From the NCBI GenBank assembly GCA_016124205.1, contig WGOD01000006.1, forward strand, positions 1-47,658: a stretch of DNA of 47,658 nucleotides, given 5' to 3'. Positions 33,776-43,215 of the stretch are shown piece after piece. How positions within the stretch are numbered: position 1 is the first letter of the stretch; each line of letters opens with the position of its first letter. Source of the DNA: Alphaproteobacteria bacterium (lineage in GTDB: Bacteria; Pseudomonadota; Alphaproteobacteria; Caulobacterales; Maricaulaceae). The position numbers and the translations under genes were made by a program. The notes under the pieces are model-generated. The model saw only the letters and a program-made list of their open reading frames with translations. It had not been told where the DNA came from and searched no databases.

Positions 33776-35226
33776 GGTTGTTCTCCTTCGCTGAGCGCGA
33801 ATGCGGTTGCGATATGTGTTTCGAGGATTGTGCGACGATGGCGCGCATCGAGGTCATCGCGCCCTTGCGCAATCCGATCGGCAACCGCTTGGGAGGCCGG
33901 GCGGACAAGGGCGAGCGCGGCATCCGGCTGACCGTCTTCAAGCAGTGCCCATGCTAGGTTGCCGCGCGCGCGCGCGGTCTCGGCATAGGATTCGCCATAC
34001 TCGGTCAGGTAAATGTCCAGCGCCTGGCGGAATTGGCCGATCGCGGTCTCGTAATCTCCGAGATAAAGCGCCGCTTCGGCAACATTCTCGTGCGCCAGCC
34101 CGACGTCAGCATGAGTTTCGCCCAGGAAGGCTCGAGCCGCCTCGAGGTTTTCGCGGTGAATTGCCAGCGAGTCGGCCACCCGTCCCATCCGGAAAAGAAT
34201 GGCAGCGAGGTTGTTCCGGGCCGCAACGACGGCCTGTGAATCCTCGCCGAAATTGTCGACCGCGAATGCCAGCCCTGACCTGGACGCGCGTTCGGCTTGC
34301 TCGAACCGGCCGAGATCAAGCTGGCATTCCGCGATCAGATCCAGCCGGTGATTGGTCGACAGGCGCTGAAGCTCCGCATCGCGTTCGAGCAGACGTCCGG
34401 CGCGCTCGGCAAGCTGCAGCGTGTTCTCGCATTCGCCCTGGCGCATGACCGCTCCTGCAAGGTGTAGCAGGGGAATGGCCGTCTGCGGCGAGTCCACACC
34501 GTAGTGGGCTTCGGTCACCGAGATGGATTCCAGCGCAAGCGCTTCGGCATCGGCAAAGTTGCCGGTCTGAAATTTTGCATCGGCGAGAGTGTTGAGCGCC
34601 CAGGTGAGCAGGAGGGGGTCCGGGTCATCGGCAGACCGGACGCGCGCCAGCAGCGTATCGCCATACTGTTCGGCCTCGTCGATGCGCCGCAAGGCGTAGA
34701 GCACGCTGAGCCGGTTGCTCATGGCGTGGATGACGGTTTCCGATGAGGGAGGAAAGCCCCGTTCCACCCATTCGAGAGTCGCATCGGAAACGCTCAGCGC
34801 CTCGGTCATCCGCCCCTGGGCTACCAGGATGCGGCTCCAGCCGGCCAGAGCGCGGCGCAACTCGTCCGGCTCGGCATAGTTGTTCTCGATCAGCAGACGC
34901 GAGATGCCGCTGTAGAACTGACCGGCCTGCTCCAGCCGGCCACCCTGCTCCAGGCTGATGGCGGCATTGATCAGCATGATGATGCGCCAGTGGTCGAGGT
35001 CTCCGCTCGCGCGCTGATAGAATTGCGCAGCGTCCGCATAATGCCGGGCGGCGGCGTCAAAATCCTCTGCGTCGTACGCGGCGATGCCCAGCTCAGCGGC
35101 CCGGTCGCCGAGTTCGAGCGATCCGGTCTCGCCCTTGGGCGGTGTCTGCGCCATGACCGACGCCGATGCCAGAAGCGCAACGACACATGCGGCCAGTGCG
35201 CTGAACCATGGGCTAGTGCGCTTCAT
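33772..35226 (-). CDS. Exported tetratricopeptide-repeat protein (TPR-2)
   Basis: This 484-residue protein starts at ATG 35226 (GGAGGG upstream), directly with a signal peptide ending ASVMAQ. The frame is open to 35370, but the added part lacks a signal and overlaps the previous gene more deeply. The rest is made of helical repeats of TPR type, e.g. AAELGIAAYDAEDFDAAARHY, LLTWALNTLADAKFQTGNFA and AHENVAEAALYLGDYETAI, the last ones of the extended type (FGEDSQAVVAARNNLA) common in TPR-CHAT proteins. It overlaps the upstream TPR gene by 14 bases and the CHAT gene by 4. Likely a scaffold or recognition partner for the CHAT protease. Confidence 0.87.
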   Translation of the reverse strand: MKRTSPWFSALAACVVALLASASVMAQTPPKGETGSLELGDRAAELGIAAYDAEDFDAAARHYADAAQFYQRASGDLDHWRIIMLINAAISLEQGGRLEQAGQFYSGISRLLIENNYAEPDELRRALAGWSRILVAQGRMTEALSVSDATLEWVERGFPPSSETVIHAMSNRLSVLYALRRIDEAEQYGDTLLARVRSADDPDPLLLTWALNTLADAKFQTGNFADAEALALESISVTEAHYGVDSPQTAIPLLHLAGAVMRQGECENTLQLAERAGRLLERDAELQRLSTNHRLDLIAECQLDLGRFEQAERASRSGLAFAVDNFGEDSQAVVAARNNLAAILFRMGRVADSLAIHRENLEAARAFLGETHADVGLAHENVAEAALYLGDYETAIGQFRQALDIYLTEYGESYAETARARGNLAWALLEDGQPDAALALVRPASQAVADRIAQGRDDLDARHRRTILETHIATAFALSEGEQP

Positions 35227-36628
35227 GAGCGACCCTCCACGCGGCTTCGGCATGTACCCACCCCGGAGACGGTAAATCGAATTGTTCGCGGATGCGGCGC
35301 TGGTCCCGGGTTTCAGGACCCGCGTGCGCCGTGACGCCGCGTATGACCGTGAGGGCATCTGAGGGCGCATAGCGTTCAGGCGAGACCAGCAAATCTGCCA
35401 GCTGCAAGCGGGTCGTCAACGTATCGGGGTGGTCGCCGCCCAATCCGTCGGCCAGGAATTGTTGCGCCGCGGCGAGCAGCATTGCGGCGCTGCGTCCGTC
35501 ACCGGCTTCGCGGGTCGCGGCGCCGATCGAGACATAGACCCGCGCGAGCTGTACGGACTCCTGAACAAGATTGCTTTGAGCAAGCGGCAGAACGTTCTGT
35601 GCCAATGCTCGCGCGGCGTCGATCTCGCCGCGGCGCGCGAGCAGGGCGGCCAGGTCGGCGCGGGCCAGGAGCACCTGGGGGTGATCCGCTCCCAAGGTCC
35701 GATCAAGGATCACTACCGTACTCTGCAAGGTCGCCAGCGCTGCCGCATCTGCACCGCGCGCCAGCTGCGCCGCCGCCCGGATGCGCAGCGCGTCCCCGGC
35801 GGCCCAATCCTCCGCTTCGCCATTGTCTTCAAGTGTCTCCAACGCCCGGTTCGCGATGGCTTCGGCGTCTTCGAACCGGCCAGCCTGCATGAGCGTGGCC
35901 GCCAGATTCGAGAGTCCTTCGACAATGACAGCCCCCGGAGTATCCGGATCGGCCTCGGGGATGGCCAGCGCCGTCATGAACACGCCGGCAGCCTGATCGT
36001 ACTCGCCGCGGTCAGCCAGAGACTTGGCGAGCACGGCGCGCGCGGCGTTGGCCGTTCTTCCCGGTGTCGCGGGATCGTCTATCAGTCGCCGGAGGCGAGT
36101 TTCCGCTTCGTCGAACCGGAAGAGATCGACCAGCATCACAGCCTCCATCAGGCGGTAAACCGGCAACTGACCGGCGTATTCCTCAGGACGGCTCTCCGCG
36201 AAAGGCAACAGGATGGCATAGGTTTCGAGCGCCGACGCCGGGTCGCCCAGAACCCATTGCAGGCGGGCTTGTTGTTCAACGATCGCAATCGCCGCCGTGA
36301 CATTCTCGGCGGCAAGCGCGTGCTGGCGGATCTGGCTCGCCATGTTCAGCGCATCGGCGAAGCGTTCCGCTTCCTCCAGCGCCCGGGTGTAGAGCAACAG
36401 GATCGCCAGGGATTCAGCCGTCTGCGCGCCCTGTTCGGCGACCATGACCCGTGCCGCTCGTTCCAGCGCGTCCGCGGCTTCGGCCCATTGTCCATCTTGC
36501 ATGAGGGCATTTCCCCGCGCGGCGTCCTCACGCGCGGCTTCGAGCGGGGCGGCTGACTGCCCCAGCGCGCCGGCAGGCAGGAGCAGCGCCGCCGCCACGG
36601 CGAGAAGTGTCGGGCCGATCCGGCTCAC
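35213..36628 (-). CDS. Exported tetratricopeptide-repeat protein (TPR-1)
   Basis: I start this 471-residue protein at GTG 36628: GGAG lies 8 bases upstream, and the product begins with a clean signal peptide (MSRIGPTLLAVAAALLLPAG). GTG codons at 36637 and 36661 are alternatives that overlap the caspase stop. The mature part is helical repeat throughout, with TPR-like units such as ARGNALMQDGQWAEAADALE, AVLAKSLADRGEYDQAAGVF and LGADHPQVLLARADLAALLA. It follows the metacaspase gene by 5 bases, so the operon is probably read as one message. Its role as partner of the caspase or CHAT protein is inferred. Confidence 0.85.
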   Translation of the reverse strand: MSRIGPTLLAVAAALLLPAGALGQSAAPLEAAREDAARGNALMQDGQWAEAADALERAARVMVAEQGAQTAESLAILLLYTRALEEAERFADALNMASQIRQHALAAENVTAAIAIVEQQARLQWVLGDPASALETYAILLPFAESRPEEYAGQLPVYRLMEAVMLVDLFRFDEAETRLRRLIDDPATPGRTANAARAVLAKSLADRGEYDQAAGVFMTALAIPEADPDTPGAVIVEGLSNLAATLMQAGRFEDAEAIANRALETLEDNGEAEDWAAGDALRIRAAAQLARGADAAALATLQSTVVILDRTLGADHPQVLLARADLAALLARRGEIDAARALAQNVLPLAQSNLVQESVQLARVYVSIGAATREAGDGRSAAMLLAAAQQFLADGLGGDHPDTLTTRLQLADLLVSPERYAPSDALTVIRGVTAHAGPETRDQRRIREQFDLPSPGWVHAEAAWRVAHEAH

Positions 36629-36633
36629 CGCTC

Positions 36634-38937
36634 TCACTCCGCTGGCGGCATGAGCCGCCACTGATAGATCAAGGCTCCGGCGCGATCATCCAGCGCCGGC
36701 CCTGTCCGTGCCGATCGGGTCTGACCGAATCCGGCACCGGACATCAAGGTGCCGAGCGCGGACGCCTGTGCCGGGCTGCCGGCATCACGCACCAGGCTTT
36801 CCTGGGCAAGAAAGGCGAAGTCCCAGGGGAGCGCGGCATCTTCATCACGCTCGACAGCCAGCAGAACCATTCGCTCCAGGCCAGTCGAGCTCGGCTCGTC
36901 GGCGTCCCAGTCCCAGGTCCGCAATCCCGCCCAGACAATTCTCGGAGGCGCGCCGGGCTCAATCCGCGTCGAGGTGTCCGACCCCAGGAAAGGCATGCGG
37001 TAAACGCCCGCCAGGCTGTCGAGATAGAGCGGTGTTACATCGACCGGATTCTGGCCGGCATTGAAGATCTCCAGATAGACGATGTCGCAATGGGAAAGCT
37101 CGAGCACGCTGAGCGCGTCCGCCCCCATCTGCTGCAAACTGGTTGCGTTGGCGGGCACGCGCGAGGCATCGGGCAGGCTGCACACCCAGTCGTCAGGGGC
37201 GTCGCGGGTGTCGTCCGGCGCTGGCACGCTGGGACGCCAGACATATCCGCGGACCTGAAGATTCTGCACGCCCGGGCCGTTCACGAGGGCCTGGGCCGCG
37301 CGCAGCAGGTTTCGAACCCGGGCGATCTTCGTCAGTTCGCGTTCGATAGCCGTTGCCAGCTGGCCGGGACTCTCAAAGGCCTCCAGTTCCAGATGCGCGG
37401 GTGCGGTGCGTGGATCCCGTGTCACGGCTTCCCCGGACCGTAGAAACCAGACCGCGTCATCAGCGACCGTCAAGACGATATCGGCCGATACCCCGTCCGG
37501 ACCGAATCGGATCGGAGCGGTCAATGTATCCGGGTCGGTATTCCGGAGCTGCTCGATCGCGGCGGCGGCTCGGCGCTCGCCGTCGTCAGGTTCGCGGGGC
37601 TGCGGCGCGATCCCGACCGTCAGCGTGAAACGGACCCCGGGATCAACCAGGCGCGCGGTCAGAAACCCGTAGGCCGGCAGGCGCGAAGCCGCCTCGTGGT
37701 CACCATACCCGCTCAGCACGGCGAGGGTGCGCGTTTCGCCGACCTCCACGGCTTCGGCAAAATAGGGGCCGGTGAAGTCGGGGTGGATGTCCTGCGTGTC
37801 GGGATCGAGCACGGTGAGTTCGAAAACGGCCCCTTCGCCAACGCCGTTCAGGGCGCCGGCCGCGATCTCCATCCGGTTGCGGGTTTCCCGCGAGACGGGC
37901 CAGGCGATGTCCGACAGGTCGCCGGAAGCGCCGAAGACCGGCCGGTCCAGCTCGCCGGCAAACAGCGGAGACGGCGCGCGGGCTCCCCAATCGTCGTAGC
38001 CATTGAGGACCCGGTAGGCGAGGTCCCGATAACTGGCGATACCGCCCCCCATGAGCGACGTGGCAATCTGGAAGGTCATCACGCCGTAGTTCCGGCGGTC
38101 ACTGCCCGGACCCCTCGGCAGCAGGCCTTCCAGTGCCAGCTGACCCGAATGCGCGGCGAAGAATGCGACGAAGCCGCCTTCGCCCAGCTCCACCGCCGGG
38201 GCTGCCGCGCGCGGCGCGCCGCGAGTCCGGCTCACCGAGGCCTCCGCGTCCAGTATCGCGCCGGCGGGTATGCCCAACGTATCCATCTCGACCTGCCGCG
38301 TTCGGAATGTGTCCGGTCCGTGCGTGCCCGCACTGCGGTCTGCCGTTCCCGAATGACAGGTGTCGACGACGAGCCAGACAAAGACCTGCCGGGATCTGAG
38401 GGTTTCGATCAAATCGCCGAGTTCGTCGTCGACAAGGGCGTTCTCCACGCCGGCTTGCCTGTCACCCCGTGCTCCTTCCCAGGAGCCGATATCGAGCGGC
38501 AGGAATATTTCGTCGAATCCGTCGGTCTCGACCCGGTCCGGAGAGACGCCGATCTGCGGTTGGCGCGATCCGTGACCGGACATGTAGATCAGGACCTCAT
38601 CGCCCGGGTTCGCCCGTTCCGACAGTCGGGCGAACGCCTCGCGGATGCGCGCCAGCTCCGGCAAACCATCGGCTTCCCGGTCGATTCCGGTTTCGTCGAG
38701 CCTGTCGGCCAACACGATCATGGCGGAATCGGCAACGCCATTGGCGCGCAAGGCGCGGATCATCAGCGCGACGTCATTCTTCGGCCCGTCGAGCGCAACC
38801 CCGTCGCCGATGCGGCTCTCGTCATAGCCAGATGCGCCAATCAAAAGGGCCAACCGGGCTGGTTCGCGGCCGGGCTCGTCCGCCCATGCGACCTGTCCCA
38901 GGACCAGCGCGGCAACGATCGATATCCAGACCCGCAT
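36634..38937 (-). CDS. Exported metacaspase-like (C14) peptidase
   Basis: This 767-residue protein has a signal peptide (1-19, cleaved near AWA-DE). The caspase p20 region (about 27-330) starts LALLIGASGYD, with catalytic His122 in LIYMSGHGSRQP and Cys194 in VWLVVDTCHSGTA. The acidic segment after His (GVSPDRVETDGFDEIFLPLD) is typical of bacterial metacaspases. Residues about 340-767 form a beta-rich region of unknown type with paired cysteines. Metacaspases cut after Arg/Lys, often after activation; nothing shows the target here. It is the first gene of a four-gene operon with two TPR proteins and a CHAT protease, and is divergent from a response regulator gene 223 bases away. Confidence 0.9.
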   Translation of the reverse strand: MRVWISIVAALVLGQVAWADEPGREPARLALLIGASGYDESRIGDGVALDGPKNDVALMIRALRANGVADSAMIVLADRLDETGIDREADGLPELARIREAFARLSERANPGDEVLIYMSGHGSRQPQIGVSPDRVETDGFDEIFLPLDIGSWEGARGDRQAGVENALVDDELGDLIETLRSRQVFVWLVVDTCHSGTADRSAGTHGPDTFRTRQVEMDTLGIPAGAILDAEASVSRTRGAPRAAAPAVELGEGGFVAFFAAHSGQLALEGLLPRGPGSDRRNYGVMTFQIATSLMGGGIASYRDLAYRVLNGYDDWGARAPSPLFAGELDRPVFGASGDLSDIAWPVSRETRNRMEIAAGALNGVGEGAVFELTVLDPDTQDIHPDFTGPYFAEAVEVGETRTLAVLSGYGDHEAASRLPAYGFLTARLVDPGVRFTLTVGIAPQPREPDDGERRAAAAIEQLRNTDPDTLTAPIRFGPDGVSADIVLTVADDAVWFLRSGEAVTRDPRTAPAHLELEAFESPGQLATAIERELTKIARVRNLLRAAQALVNGPGVQNLQVRGYVWRPSVPAPDDTRDAPDDWVCSLPDASRVPANATSLQQMGADALSVLELSHCDIVYLEIFNAGQNPVDVTPLYLDSLAGVYRMPFLGSDTSTRIEPGAPPRIVWAGLRTWDWDADEPSSTGLERMVLLAVERDEDAALPWDFAFLAQESLVRDAGSPAQASALGTLMSGAGFGQTRSARTGPALDDRAGALIYQWRLMPPAE

Positions 38938-39160
38938 GTCCGTGCCCCCAAGCGATGCTGAAAACTATCCTATACCGGCCGTGGCCAAGTCCATGGAATA
39001 AAACGCGGAAGCTGTCGGAAGACGCGGCGGGCCTCCTTCATCCGCCGCTGGCGCGAATGGCTCCAGCCCAGTACGGAGAGGGCAAGTTCACCAGGAAATC
39101 TGGGCGCTTGTTCAGTCGCTTCGGCTTGAGCCGCTAGCACCGCACTTCTAGGTTCACCGC

Positions 39161-39817
39161 ATGGCACCGATGACCGCATCACACCGGATCGCACTGGTCG
39201 ACGATCACCGCCTGTTCGCGGAGGGCTTCAAGGTCATGCTGTCGCAGGCCGGGCGTGCGTACGTGGTGACGGAATTCGACGACCCGGTGGCCTTTCTCGA
39301 AACCTTTTCCTCCGGCGCCCGGTTCGACCTGGTCATCGTCGATCTGGTGATGCGCGGCATGAACGGTCTTGCCCTGCTGTCCGCCCTACGCGGGCTGCGC
39401 GCGACGACGCGCGTTCTGATCCTGTCGGGGATCACGAGCGAGCCGCCGATCGCCGATATCAAACGGCTCGGGGCCAGTGGTTTCGTCCACAAGTCCGACA
39501 ATATGGATATCCTCCTCGAAGCGATCGAGCAGATCGTCTCCGGCCGGTCGTACTTCCCGGATCTTACGACCGATTCCGATCCCGAAAGTGCGCCCGAAGA
39601 TGACTGGACCGCGTTCGAGGAAGTCCCGAAGCTCGGTCCCCGCCAGCTCGAAGTCCTGCATCTGATGGGGCAGGGGGCGACGAACAAGGCGATCGCCGAG
39701 TCGCTCGACATCAGCGAGAACACGGTCAAATCCCACATGAGGGCGATCTTCGATGCGATGGGAGTCCGCACGCGCACGGCATGTGTGCGGAAGGGGCAAT
39801 TGCTCGGATTTCTCTAG
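39161..39817 (+). CDS. NarL/FixJ-type response regulator
   Basis: This 218-residue cytoplasmic regulator has an N-terminal receiver (IALVDDHRLFAEGF; phospho-acceptor Asp61 in VIVDLVMRG; Lys111 in GFVHKSDN) and a C-terminal LuxR-type HTH (about 158-215, LGPRQLEVLHLMGQGATNKA then NTVKSHMRAIFDAM). The ATG at 39161 is used; a second ATG at 39170 is possible and neither has a strong ribosome site. It is divergent from the metacaspase operon and tail-to-tail with a hybrid kinase. The kinase is the obvious phosphodonor candidate; control of the peptidase operon is an inference from position. Confidence 0.93.
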   Translation: MAPMTASHRIALVDDHRLFAEGFKVMLSQAGRAYVVTEFDDPVAFLETFSSGARFDLVIVDLVMRGMNGLALLSALRGLRATTRVLILSGITSEPPIADIKRLGASGFVHKSDNMDILLEAIEQIVSGRSYFPDLTTDSDPESAPEDDWTAFEEVPKLGPRQLEVLHLMGQGATNKAIAESLDISENTVKSHMRAIFDAMGVRTRTACVRKGQLLGFL

Positions 39818-41586
39818 GACTGAGCCCTTGCCCTCAGGGCTTCGACGAGCGCGCCATGCAGCGCCTCTGCGTCAGCCGGTTTCGAGAGGACGGTGAGATC
39901 GGACGTGCCCCCGGCCCTTTCGAAGGAATGAATGTCTCCGGTCAACAGGATTGCGGGCACTTCGTCGGCCAACTCGCTTCGCAGGTCAGCGATCGTTTCC
40001 AGCCCGTCCTCGCCGTCAGCCAGGCGTTTGTCGGCGATGAGCAAGGCCGGCGTGCGATCGGACCAGGCAAGCAAGCGGATCGCTTCACGGCCCGATGCCG
40101 CAGCGATCACACTGCAGCCCCACATTGTGAGCAGCACGGACAGTCCGTCCCGCACGGCCGTTTCGTCGTCGACGAGCACGATGAGAGGCGCCCCGTCTAA
40201 CTCGTCGAGTGTTGCAGGCTCTTCTTCCGGGGTGTCCTGGGGCGCGGCGGCGTCGAGCGTGAGGCGAAACGTTGTGCCCTGACCGGCCGCGCTGTCGAGC
40301 TCGAGCGTGATGTCGAGCCTGAGGGCCAGTTGCCGGACGATGTTCAGGCCCAGGCCGAGCCCGTGCTGCCCGTCGGAGTCCGGTGCGCCCAGCTGCACGT
40401 ACTCATCGAAGACCCGCTCGTGTGCCTCGGCCGGAATCCCGGGGCCCGAGTCCGATATCTCGATCATGACGGAGTGGCCGTAGCCGCGGTATGTCATTTC
40501 CACGCGGCCGCCCTCCGGCGTGAATTTCAGAGCGTTCGAGAGGAGGTTGCGCAGGATCCGCGTCAGAAGCAGCGGATCGGTCCGCACAACCGGTCCCGCT
40601 TCGGGCAGACGCAGATCGATCGAGCGCGCGCGTGCGGATTGGGCGAATTCGGTCTTCAGAACGGCGATGACCGGGCCCAGCGGAACGGGGCGTGACTTGA
40701 CGATGATCGCTCCGCTGTCGAGGCGCGCGGTTTCGACCAGGGACTGAAGCAGGGACTGCTGGCTGCGCCAGGCCGCCTCCACGCGATCAAGCAATTCGAG
40801 CTGGTCCGACCGGTCCAGAGTGGCGCGCAGTGCGCGCAGGAAAAACCCCTGGGCCTGCAGCGGCTGTGACATGTCGTGGCTGGTCGCGGCGAGAAAGCGC
40901 GACTTGTCGGCGCTGGCCTTCTCGATCTGGCGGCTTTTTTCGCGAAGCTTCTCACCGAGCACGCGGTTGCGTTCCGCGGCGAGCGTCGTCAGCGTCTGAA
41001 CCTCCGCGCGCGCGCTGACCAGCAGGCCGAAGCCGTAAAGGATCAGCGTTCCGAGCCCGATCAGGCGCAGCGGACCGTCGATCATGACCAGCCAATAGGC
41101 CGAGAAGGGCACGAACATGCCGGTTGCCAGCGCAACGAAGGTGGGCCGGTATTCCGCGCTGGGCAGCATTCCGCCGAGCGAGATCGAGCAGACGATGTTG
41201 ATGGCGATGAACAGATGCAGGACGGAGTCGGTGTCGATATAGGCGATCGCAAATCCCGACCAGACCAGTCCGGTGACGCCCGAGATGACGGTGTGGCCCG
41301 TGAGATACCGGCGGAAATTGCCAGCGGTCAGACCGTTCGGAATCACGACATGCGGGTAGATATAGACGACGCCGACCAGGGCGCTGGCTGCGGCGAACCA
41401 GGCGGCGGCAAACGCATAGTCCTCTGAGAACAGGATCAGCGCGGTGAAATAAAGGATCACCGCGCCGACGATCAGGCATGATGATCGTGTCCGCTGGAGG
41501 AGCAGGCGCGCCTGATCGAGCCGGATCGCGCTCAGGTCGCCGGACAGCGGGTCATTGTTCTCGAGTGTTCGTGCCCCGCCGGTCAT
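39814..41586 (-). CDS. Membrane hybrid sensor histidine kinase with C-terminal receiver
   Basis: The 590-residue protein starts at ATG 41586 (AAAGG upstream); an ATG at 41628 would add 14 residues. About six membrane helices (35-190) form an input domain without a large periplasmic loop. A coiled linker leads to the DHp domain with His237 (ATSHDMSQPL), then the ATPase domain with NLLSNALKF, DSGPGIP and GLGLGLNIV, and a receiver (about 466-590; LIVLVDDE, Asp519 in LLIADKRL, a lysine in LSKPAD). The stop codons of this gene and the response regulator overlap. The presence of its own receiver suggests a phosphate sink or relay step. Confidence 0.93.
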   Translation of the reverse strand: MTGGARTLENNDPLSGDLSAIRLDQARLLLQRTRSSCLIVGAVILYFTALILFSEDYAFAAAWFAAASALVGVVYIYPHVVIPNGLTAGNFRRYLTGHTVISGVTGLVWSGFAIAYIDTDSVLHLFIAINIVCSISLGGMLPSAEYRPTFVALATGMFVPFSAYWLVMIDGPLRLIGLGTLILYGFGLLVSARAEVQTLTTLAAERNRVLGEKLREKSRQIEKASADKSRFLAATSHDMSQPLQAQGFFLRALRATLDRSDQLELLDRVEAAWRSQQSLLQSLVETARLDSGAIIVKSRPVPLGPVIAVLKTEFAQSARARSIDLRLPEAGPVVRTDPLLLTRILRNLLSNALKFTPEGGRVEMTYRGYGHSVMIEISDSGPGIPAEAHERVFDEYVQLGAPDSDGQHGLGLGLNIVRQLALRLDITLELDSAAGQGTTFRLTLDAAAPQDTPEEEPATLDELDGAPLIVLVDDETAVRDGLSVLLTMWGCSVIAAASGREAIRLLAWSDRTPALLIADKRLADGEDGLETIADLRSELADEVPAILLTGDIHSFERAGGTSDLTVLSKPADAEALHGALVEALRARAQS

Positions 41587-41689
41587 AACGGCGCCTTTCT
41601 GTCGCGCCGCTCCGATGCGCGGCCCCATATTCCGACAGCTTGCTATGAAGCCGTCCCGGGCGGCAATCGCCTGAAAGGGTGAACGGTGT

Positions 41690-43033
41690 TCAACGCACCT
41701 GCTTCAGGGAGCCGAGGATTGATTCGTGCCGCTCCCGATCAATCGGATAGGTCCAGATTGCCAGCGAAACCAGCACCATGAATCCCGCCGGGAGCCACCC
41801 GGCCAGGACGGTGATGGCCGTCATTGCCGGTGCGGACGCTTCCATACCGGCCCGATAGCCGCCGGCCGAGAGGATCAAGCCTGCGGAAACGGCCGACAGG
41901 CCGGCCGCGCACTTCTGGACGAAAGTCGTCAGCCCGAATGTCCGGGCCTCGATCCGTTCGCCGGTTTCCGCCTCGCCGTGTTCGATGGCGTCCGGCAACA
42001 TCGACCAGAGCATGACCGGGATGGCGCTGTTGCCGGCGCCAAGAATGGCGGATGCCAGCATCAGCAAGGCAACCGGGCCGCTTGCTCCGAGCGCCAGAAG
42101 GGCATAGCCCGCCGCGGCCAGACCCGCCCCGGCCGCCATGGCGGTCCGCTTCGAGGTCAGATTTCCCGTGACCGCCCAGACCGGGGCGAAGAGGATCGTC
42201 ATCAGGGCGGACAGGCCGAGCACAGCAGGCAGGAGTTCCGGGCGTCCGACAACATCCTGCATGAAATAGACCGCGCTGGCCGTGAACAGGCCGAAACCGA
42301 CCGTGCCGGCGGCCATCACTGCGAGCAGGCGCAGCACTGGGCCGTTCCGGCCCATCCCGGTCCCGAGCCGCCCGACATCGCGCAACAGATTTCCATCAGA
42401 AGGTGACGGCCGCACCGCCGATGGATCGCGGCAGGTCAGGGCGGTCACGACGAGCAGGCCGGCCGTCGCGCCGCCGGCCACGATCGCGGTCACCTGAAAG
42501 CCCGCGGTCTCGACCAGGACCGGGGCCGCGACTGCCGCCAGCAGTCCGCCGGTTGCTGCACCGGCCACGCGAACCGCGGACAAGGTACTGCGGGCATTGG
42601 TGTCCGTCGTCAGGCGCAGGGGCAGCGTGTTGTAGGGCATGCTGGCAAAGGTATAGGCCGTGCGGAAGACGAGCTGGGTCAACAAGGCCCAGGCCGCCGC
42701 GGCGGCGACGCCGCCGAAGGGGGCGGTGAAGCTCAATGCGAACCCGATCCCGACCGGTATCGCCGACCACAGGATGATCGGGGCGTAGCGTCCGGTCCGT
42801 GAAGCCCGGCGTTCGGCCCAGGCCGCGACGAGCGGATCGGAAACCGCATCCCACACCATGGCCGCCAGGATGATCGTCCCGGCCAGCCAGGGCGGCAGGC
42901 CGAGATAGTCCGTGTAGAAGAAGAGCAGAAAGAGCGCGCTCGTCTGCCAGACAATCAGGAAGCCCAGATCGCCCAGACCATATCCGGCACTGGCGATCAG
43001 CCCCGGGCGGGTGTCGACGCGTTTCGAATCCAT
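41690..43033 (-). CDS. MFS_2 / GPH-type sugar:cation symporter
   Basis: This 447-residue inner-membrane carrier has about 12 helices and the GPH signature in the first half: WDAVSDPLVAAWAERRASRT, then GRYAPIILWSAIPVGIGF, and ASMPYNTLPLRLT. Known relatives carry sugars or glycosides with Na+ or H+; the substrate is unknown here. It is divergent from the giant repeat protein and about 100 bases from the kinase start, so it is probably expressed alone. Confidence 0.88.
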   Translation of the reverse strand: MDSKRVDTRPGLIASAGYGLGDLGFLIVWQTSALFLLFFYTDYLGLPPWLAGTIILAAMVWDAVSDPLVAAWAERRASRTGRYAPIILWSAIPVGIGFALSFTAPFGGVAAAAAWALLTQLVFRTAYTFASMPYNTLPLRLTTDTNARSTLSAVRVAGAATGGLLAAVAAPVLVETAGFQVTAIVAGGATAGLLVVTALTCRDPSAVRPSPSDGNLLRDVGRLGTGMGRNGPVLRLLAVMAAGTVGFGLFTASAVYFMQDVVGRPELLPAVLGLSALMTILFAPVWAVTGNLTSKRTAMAAGAGLAAAGYALLALGASGPVALLMLASAILGAGNSAIPVMLWSMLPDAIEHGEAETGERIEARTFGLTTFVQKCAAGLSAVSAGLILSAGGYRAGMEASAPAMTAITVLAGWLPAGFMVLVSLAIWTYPIDRERHESILGSLKQVR

Positions 43034-43102
43034 TCCCGGACCCTAGCATTGTGGACAAGCAAATTGCGCGTCCCACCCACCCTTATGGGTGATTGTTCCG
43101 AC

Positions 43103-43153
43103 CCGCTGCCTTCGGCTCACTTGTCTCCATCGTTTCTGGTCCGCTGCCTTCGG
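43103..43153. repeat. Pair of 13-bp direct repeats upstream of the giant surface protein gene
   Basis: CCGCTGCCTTCGG occurs at 43103-43115 and 43141-43153, spaced 38 bases start to start. They lie 63-113 bases before the start codon at 43216. They could be regulator-binding sites; no promoter boxes stand out. Confidence 0.45.
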
Positions 43154-43215
43154 TGCGCGTTGCGGCGGGTGAAGCGTGATTTTGGGGCGCTGTCGCGACC
43201 CGTTTGGGGGAAGTC

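Noticed and set aside
32042..38937. A CRISPR-linked TPR-CHAT/caspase (Craspase-like) system
   Set aside because: I see no repeat-spacer array and no Cas gene in the window, and all proteins carry export signals, so a cytoplasmic CRISPR role is unlikely.
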